From Sphingomonas sp. IC081 (GTDB lineage Bacteria > Pseudomonadota > Alphaproteobacteria > Sphingomonadales > Sphingomonadaceae): a stretch of 64,000 bases of DNA. Where the stretch lies: the NCBI RefSeq assembly GCF_006874585.1, contig NZ_CP029763.1, positions 62,001 through 126,000 on the forward strand, in the 5' to 3' direction. The position numbers were made by a program, and so were the translations under genes. Shown here piece by piece: positions 61,101 through 64,000 of this stretch; the first letter of the stretch is position 1, and each line of letters begins with the position of its first letter. Below the pieces are notes generated by a model, which saw nothing but the letters and a program-made list of their open reading frames with translations, ran no database searches and had not been told where the DNA came from.

Positions 61101-61232
61101 GACAGGCAGGGGGGCGAAGGGCAGGGGAAGAAGGCGAAGCCGGGCAACGATCTTCGGGCGCCCGATCCTGACCCCATCGATCTCGACAGCCTGCCGCCGC
61201 TGCCCGAGCGGACATTGGGGCTCGACCTGTGA
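58134..61232 (+). CDS. traI: MOBF conjugative relaxase-helicase (TrwC/TraI-like)
   Basis: 1032 residues. The N-terminal relaxase shows catalytic tyrosines in AAGYFAKDNYY (Tyr16, Tyr22, Tyr23) and the metal-binding His triad His144, His155, His157 (HDTSRALDPQGHIH). A superfamily 1B helicase follows: Walker A GIAGAGKSTML near 482-492, LVDESSMVSS near 566-575, and C-terminal HMAQGITVDKAI. It nicks oriT, stays bound to the 5' end and unwinds the strand for transfer. Shorter than F TraI (1756) and close to R388 TrwC (966), which matches the operon order. Confidence 0.95.
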   Translation: MLSIAAVRSAGGAAGYFAKDNYYTLEESSDASTWAGEGSADLGLSGDVGKEGFEKILNGELPDGEKVGQVDNRRPGLDMTFSMPKSASVMAYIAGDKRILGAHMEAVKATMSWVEKNLAEGRKDIDGRKVPIRTGNLVYALFQHDTSRALDPQGHIHAVIANLTKMPDGKWQALHNSALWKNNSVIGSIYHAFFRDRIEKLGYEVTSTGKHGTFEIAGVAKEVLELFSQRRAVILGKALELGIRTAEGLREITKNTRDPKLSVGDREALGREWIDKAATVGFDGKDLVAAAIERVTRNPDRGFMARGYEAVVEAISSARGIAANFLRPNDPLVDRGLARLTQSPVEARAQLAVASAVRILSQREAAWELNVLAKTALDLRLKGVTITHVESRIGNLLEKGALIPGKSHRHDGIVTMATTPEAIRTEEAIISEMEKGKGKVEPIIAAADAPARLQAASKVTLNAGQLAAGAMIVSSRDRIVAVQGIAGAGKSTMLQAVVEVAHAAANIARAEGYNVLGLAFQTKMVRDLQDGIGAPSQTIASFLLRHQHVLHRQEGPRYEAAREALRNTVLLVDESSMVSSEQTLKLERIANLLGVEKLALIGDRQQISSIDAGKAFALVQAAGVTIARMDENLRQQGDILPVVAALADRGQSGEAIRVLGENVIEDKDHIDRAADMWLELVPEERERTALFASGREAREHINMRIQEGLTAEGTLGKDSLALTIFERVNLTREELRYSQNWRAGLKLDVMFQTDELGLGKGLYDVVKVQKNGKIELSDGKRRFRIDPQKLSPHVSEDRLGLSEPKSIAIHEGEAIRWTANDKARGLDNSALAKIIGIDAAGVTVESASREQLMLPHGDPMLSRLDLAYALNMHMAQGITVDKAIAVMSSFERFLSNQRLFNVTVTRVRDALTLVVDDKDRLIAQIERTPGNKTSALETTGKIDVDGRSEQSAEMLAGMLGETVDFDPGEIPLDDLAAPIEGWSPDDPKGDRQGGEGQGKKAKPGNDLRAPDPDPIDLDSLPPLPERTLGLDL

Positions 61233-61759
61233 GCGGTCGGGATGTCCCGCGCCTGAATCTGGCATGTCGCCTCGGGGATCATATGGTTCGGCCCCGCCCA
61301 ATCGCTTGCTCTTGCGACCTTCGACCTCAGTTCGCCGCGATCCTGTTCATCGCGGCGATCGCCCTGAACGGTTGCGCTGAAAAGGCAGAGTCTCAAGAAG
61401 CCGACGCCGTCATATGTGTGCGGCCGTATGTCTACGATGGCGACTATATTCGGTGCGACGGGTTCGGGCGGTCACGGCTCTACGGCATAGACGCGCCCGA
61501 AATGCCGGGGGCCTGCCGGCCCGGCCGGAACTGCGTGCCGGGCGATCCCTACCATAGCCGCGACAATCTGCGCGCGCTGGTTGCCAAGGGGAACATCAGG
61601 TGCCGCCAACGTGACACCGACCGCTACGGCCGGCCGGTCCTGCAGTGCTGGAACGAGGACGGCGATCTTTCCTGCCAACAGGTGGCGGCGAGGCAAGCTG
61701 TCCCGCGTTATGGTCGTTTGGAGTGCCCGCCCAGCTATCAATCACGCTCGCCGGAGTAG
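61229..61759 (+). CDS. Secreted SNase-like nuclease domain lipoprotein
   Basis: 176 residues from GTG 61229 (overlapping the relaxase stop as GTGA), or 158 from ATG 61283. A signal peptide with lipobox-like IALNGC ends near residue 49. The mature part follows the staphylococcal nuclease fold: YDGDYIRCDG, RLYGIDAPE and CRQRDTDRYGRPVLQC. One catalytic Arg/Glu pair is partly recognisable. Small thermonuclease-like proteins often close conjugation operons; possible roles are cell-wall or DNA processing at the envelope. Confidence 0.75.
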   Translation: MSGRDVPRLNLACRLGDHMVRPRPIACSCDLRPQFAAILFIAAIALNGCAEKAESQEADAVICVRPYVYDGDYIRCDGFGRSRLYGIDAPEMPGACRPGRNCVPGDPYHSRDNLRALVAKGNIRCRQRDTDRYGRPVLQCWNEDGDLSCQQVAARQAVPRYGRLECPPSYQSRSPE

Positions 61760-61802
61760 CAGCGATGCCAGATCGCATGTCGCAGGGTATGTCTCGCTTT
61801 GC

Positions 61803-62273
61803 TTAAAGCTCTCCCACCCACGCGCGTTCGGATGCCGCAAGCCATTCGACGGCCGCCTCAAAAGTTTCGGGAAGATCGTCAAGCGGTTCGGGCCACTTTA
61901 TACGTTCGCCATTACGGTAAAGCCCGCTATGTGCTTCACGCAAGTCCAGCAGCGCCTTGCACACCAGCTTCGTCCATTCACTGTAGCGAGTAAGCTGGCC
62001 TTGAGGCAGGAGCCTTAGGCGCTCCTCCAGATTCTGCGCCGCTTCGGTAAAGGTTCGCCCCGTCACGACAGGCAACCAATTTGCAGAAAAGACGTAATCC
62101 ATCGCTGGAAAGACGATTTGATCCTCGCTGTTCCACGAAAGGTCGCGCACAATATCAACATGGTCCTGCCAAAATCCGAGCGCGGCCCAAACACCCTTCC
62201 CATAGTGATCCTGCCAACTCTGGAAGGCATAGCCTTCTTCCGTTACCAGTTTGTCGATAAGTTCAAAGGTCAT
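61803..62273 (-). CDS. Hypothetical protein, minus strand
   Basis: 156 residues from ATG 62273. Rich in Trp and aromatic residues (FQSWQDHYGKGVWAALGFWQ), helical at the C-terminus (FEAAVEWLAASERAWVGEL). No family recognised. Convergent with the transfer operon, so it is probably the end of the tra transcription unit on this side. Confidence 0.6.
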   Translation of the reverse strand: MTFELIDKLVTEEGYAFQSWQDHYGKGVWAALGFWQDHVDIVRDLSWNSEDQIVFPAMDYVFSANWLPVVTGRTFTEAAQNLEERLRLLPQGQLTRYSEWTKLVCKALLDLREAHSGLYRNGERIKWPEPLDDLPETFEAAVEWLAASERAWVGEL

Positions 62274-62426
62274 AGCGCCCCCTCTTGGTGATTGACCATA
62301 TCGCCGATGACGAGGCTGTCATATCCCATATTCAAATCTATCATGCCGAGTTTCAGCGGTTTTCTTTCCGGAAGATCCTTCCGTAGATGATCGCATCACA
62401 TGTTCAATTGCGCTATAGTTCGGTCC

Positions 62427-62618
62427 ATGACCGAACTCGATCCTCACACGCTTCGCGTCGCCGCCTCGCTCGTGCGCTCGCGCATCGACAATCTCAAGCG
62501 TGATACGCGGCTGGATGGCCTCCAGCGCCTCGGAGCGCACCGTACGCTTACCCAGCTTGCTGTCGATCTCGAGGTGTCTGCCGAACATGTCGGACCGCGC
62601 CGCCGTCGCATGACATGA
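62427..62618 (+). CDS. Small hypothetical protein
   Basis: 63 residues from ATG 62427; contains DPHTLRVAASLVRSRIDNL and ends in RRRRMT. Lies between two minus-strand genes and overlaps neither. No clear ribosome-binding site, so existence is uncertain. Confidence 0.4.
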   Translation: MTELDPHTLRVAASLVRSRIDNLKRDTRLDGLQRLGAHRTLTQLAVDLEVSAEHVGPRRRRMT

Positions 62619-62650
62619 CGCCGACCCGCCTTTCGGGCTGATCTCCGCGT

Positions 62651-63202
62651 TTAACCCGCGTCGGCGTCGTTCGGCGGCGCAAAGGCGGGTGTGAGAACAG
62701 AGCGCTTTGCGCGAGGTGTCCGGCCTGAGCCGCGTTCCGGCGTGGGACTGCCGGCCGCTGGCCCCTTTTTGGTTTTGGCCGCCGGAGCAGCCGCTACCTT
62801 CGGCTTGCGACCGAGACCGATCTTTTTGGCGAGCGCGCGGCGCTTCTCGGCATAGTCGGGTGCCACCATCGGGTAGTCGGAGGGCAGGTTCCACTTGGTG
62901 CGATATTCGGCTGGCGTCAGCTGATAGTGCGTCATGAGATGCCGCTTCAGCATCTTGAGCTTTTTGCCATCCTCGAGGCAGACGATGTAGTCGGGCTTCA
63001 CCGAAGCCCGGATCGACACCGCAGGCTCCTGTTTCGCTTCCGGCACTGTATCGGCCTTGCCGAGACGGTTTAGCGCATCGTGTACATTCTGGATCAGCGA
63101 CGGCAGATCGCTCACGGCAACACTATTGTTTGTGACGTGCGCGGCCACGATGTCGGCGGTCAATGTGATGAGTGTGCTGTCGCGTTCGGTTGCTTCGGTC
63201 AT
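62651..63202 (-). CDS. MucR/Ros-family zinc-finger transcriptional regulator
   Basis: 183 residues. The family zinc finger is CLEDGKKLKMLKRHLMTHY (about 75-93), with the usual first-position substitution (C-x2-D in place of C-x2-C), followed by LTPAEYRTKWNLPSDYPMVA. A Lys/Ala/Pro-rich tail completes it. MucR proteins are H-NS-like repressors of AT-rich promoters in alphaproteobacteria and, on plasmids, may tame transfer or cargo genes. Divergent from the gene at 63474. Confidence 0.9.
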   Translation of the reverse strand: MTEATERDSTLITLTADIVAAHVTNNSVAVSDLPSLIQNVHDALNRLGKADTVPEAKQEPAVSIRASVKPDYIVCLEDGKKLKMLKRHLMTHYQLTPAEYRTKWNLPSDYPMVAPDYAEKRRALAKKIGLGRKPKVAAAPAAKTKKGPAAGSPTPERGSGRTPRAKRSVLTPAFAPPNDADAG

Positions 63203-63354
63203 GCTTTGCTGGCTTTCCAGGCTAGGCAGAGAGGATCGGTGAAGCAGTGTGGCTAGCGGGAAGTGGCTTCCTTCGCAACAAGCGTTGCATCGTCCCGCAT
63301 CATGGAGAATTGTGCCTGAAGCTTCTCCTTTTTTGAGGCAGTAACAAATGACAT

Positions 63355-63396
63355 CTATGTCACTTTACCGTCGATGGCTTGGCTAAAGTGACATAG
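63355..63396. promoter_or_regulatory. 13-bp perfect dyad, operator candidate
   Basis: CTATGTCACTTTA (63355-63367) and TAAAGTGACATAG (63384-63396), separated by 16 bases. The left arm also forms a TGACAT-CT-ATGTCA palindrome (63350-63363). It lies in the 271-base region between the divergent MucR gene and the gene at 63474, about 80 bases upstream of the latter. Confidence 0.6.
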
Positions 63397-63473
63397 GTGG
63401 CAAAAGCGGTTCGCCAGTCTTCATGAGCAATTGGGGGATTCACAAGAGTCCCTCTTTGTGCTTGATTCGTTCC

Positions 63474-64000
63474 ATGTTCCAGCAGGACCTCTTCGCATCG
63501 CCGGCCTCCCAGCCAACGACAAGCATGCCGGACATAGTCCGCACGATTGCGGAGCATTCCGCGCGGCCGCGCTATACCTTCATGGTGCTGGACCTTATTG
63601 CCCGTGTCGCCCGACCGAACGGGCAGGCCGGCCCTCTCGTTCGTGACGGCGAGGCATTGGTGCCGATCCGCGAGTGGCTGGCTGCGGCAATCGCGCCGAG
63701 CGGAGCGCGCTATCATCACCGCCGGGTGACCGCCGACAAAGTCCGCGCGGCGCTCTACGCCAAAGGGGAATTGCCGGATGACCGGGATGAGGCTGAGCGT
63801 CTTGTTGACACACAGGTTAGGGAGCGCATCCGGGAAACCGGCATGACGGCGATCAGCCGGGCTGTATCGGAGCTGGTGCGGGCAGGACTCATCATGCGCC
63901 ATTACCAGGGCTGTTGGGTCGACCACGAGAACCGCGGCGCTCAGCGCCATGCGGTCTATACGGTAACGGACCCTGTCCTAGCCGCGCTTCACCCGAACAT
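63474..64000 (+). CDS. Unknown protein with winged-helix-like region (3' end outside window)
   Basis: Open from ATG 63474 to the right edge, 175 residues visible. The C-terminal visible part (MTAISRAVSELVRAGLIMRH, then QRHAVYTVTDPVLAAL) has the shape of a winged helix-turn-helix with a beta wing. The N-terminal half has PRYTFMVLDLIARVARP. Plasmid initiators and regulators of this size are possible. The family was not recognised; the dyad upstream fits a regulated or self-regulated gene. Confidence 0.6.
   Translation, partial: MFQQDLFASPASQPTTSMPDIVRTIAEHSARPRYTFMVLDLIARVARPNGQAGPLVRDGEALVPIREWLAAAIAPSGARYHHRRVTADKVRAALYAKGELPDDRDEAERLVDTQVRERIRETGMTAISRAVSELVRAGLIMRHYQGCWVDHENRGAQRHAVYTVTDPVLAALHPN

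Overview
The window reads as part of a large conjugative, catabolic plasmid from an alphaproteobacterium, most likely a sphingomonad (Sphingobium, Novosphingobium or a relative). This rests on GC-rich coding sequence, a Rieske oxygenase beside a sphingomonad-style TonB-dependent receptor, a MucR/Ros regulator, and an iteron origin with Rep_3 initiator next to parA, a PRTRC cassette and a MOBF transfer operon. Lineage is an inference from protein style; no rRNA or tRNA gene was seen.

Layout. 1-3.4 kb: catabolic cargo on the minus strand, a Rieske ring-hydroxylating oxygenase cut by the window edge and a TonB-dependent receptor. 3.5-8.4 kb: three nested mobile elements, an IS110-family (IS1111-type) element broken by an IS3-family element whose orfB is in turn broken by a group II intron; the reading frames rejoin at each junction. 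8.5-12.4 kb: two minus-strand tyrosine recombinases, an HTH protein and small dyads. 12.4-16.1 kb: plasmid core, with a low-complexity centromere-like leader, parA, a ribbon-helix-helix partner, minus-strand repA and about ten iterons.

16.1-28.3 kb: a DUF1173-like protein, then a PRTRC cassette (ParB, E, C, F, B, A, ThiF). In it B looks E2-like, A is a JAB/JAMM peptidase, ThiF is E1-like and C a small ubiquitin-like protein. A PemK-type toxin-antitoxin pair and a Mom-like DNA modification gene follow, then a gene split by an IS5-family (IS903-group) element with a perfect 9-bp target duplication. 28.5-51.2 kb: a long series of plus-strand accessory genes, mostly of unknown function (DUF1419, DUF3768, DUF6878, DUF6915, DUF5983 and DUF7673-like), around a 1716-residue methyltransferase-helicase, an orphan N-6 methylase, a PcfJ-like protein, a PP-loop (PAPS-reductase-like) protein, a HAD phosphatase and a multi-HTH protein. 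At least twelve copies of a hairpin plus G-rich purine motif precede these genes, all in the coding orientation. Three genes here carry probable inactivating changes: two in-frame TAA codons and one single-base slip.

51.2-64 kb: a hairpin-rich noncoding block, a group of DUF736, DUF2493 and SSB-like genes, a probable oriT region, and a transfer operon in TrwA-TrwB-TrwC order (ribbon-helix-helix protein, coupling protein, MOBF relaxase-helicase) ending with a secreted nuclease-like lipoprotein. A MucR regulator and a divergent open-ended gene separated by a 13-bp dyad close the window. No mating-pair-formation genes lie inside it.
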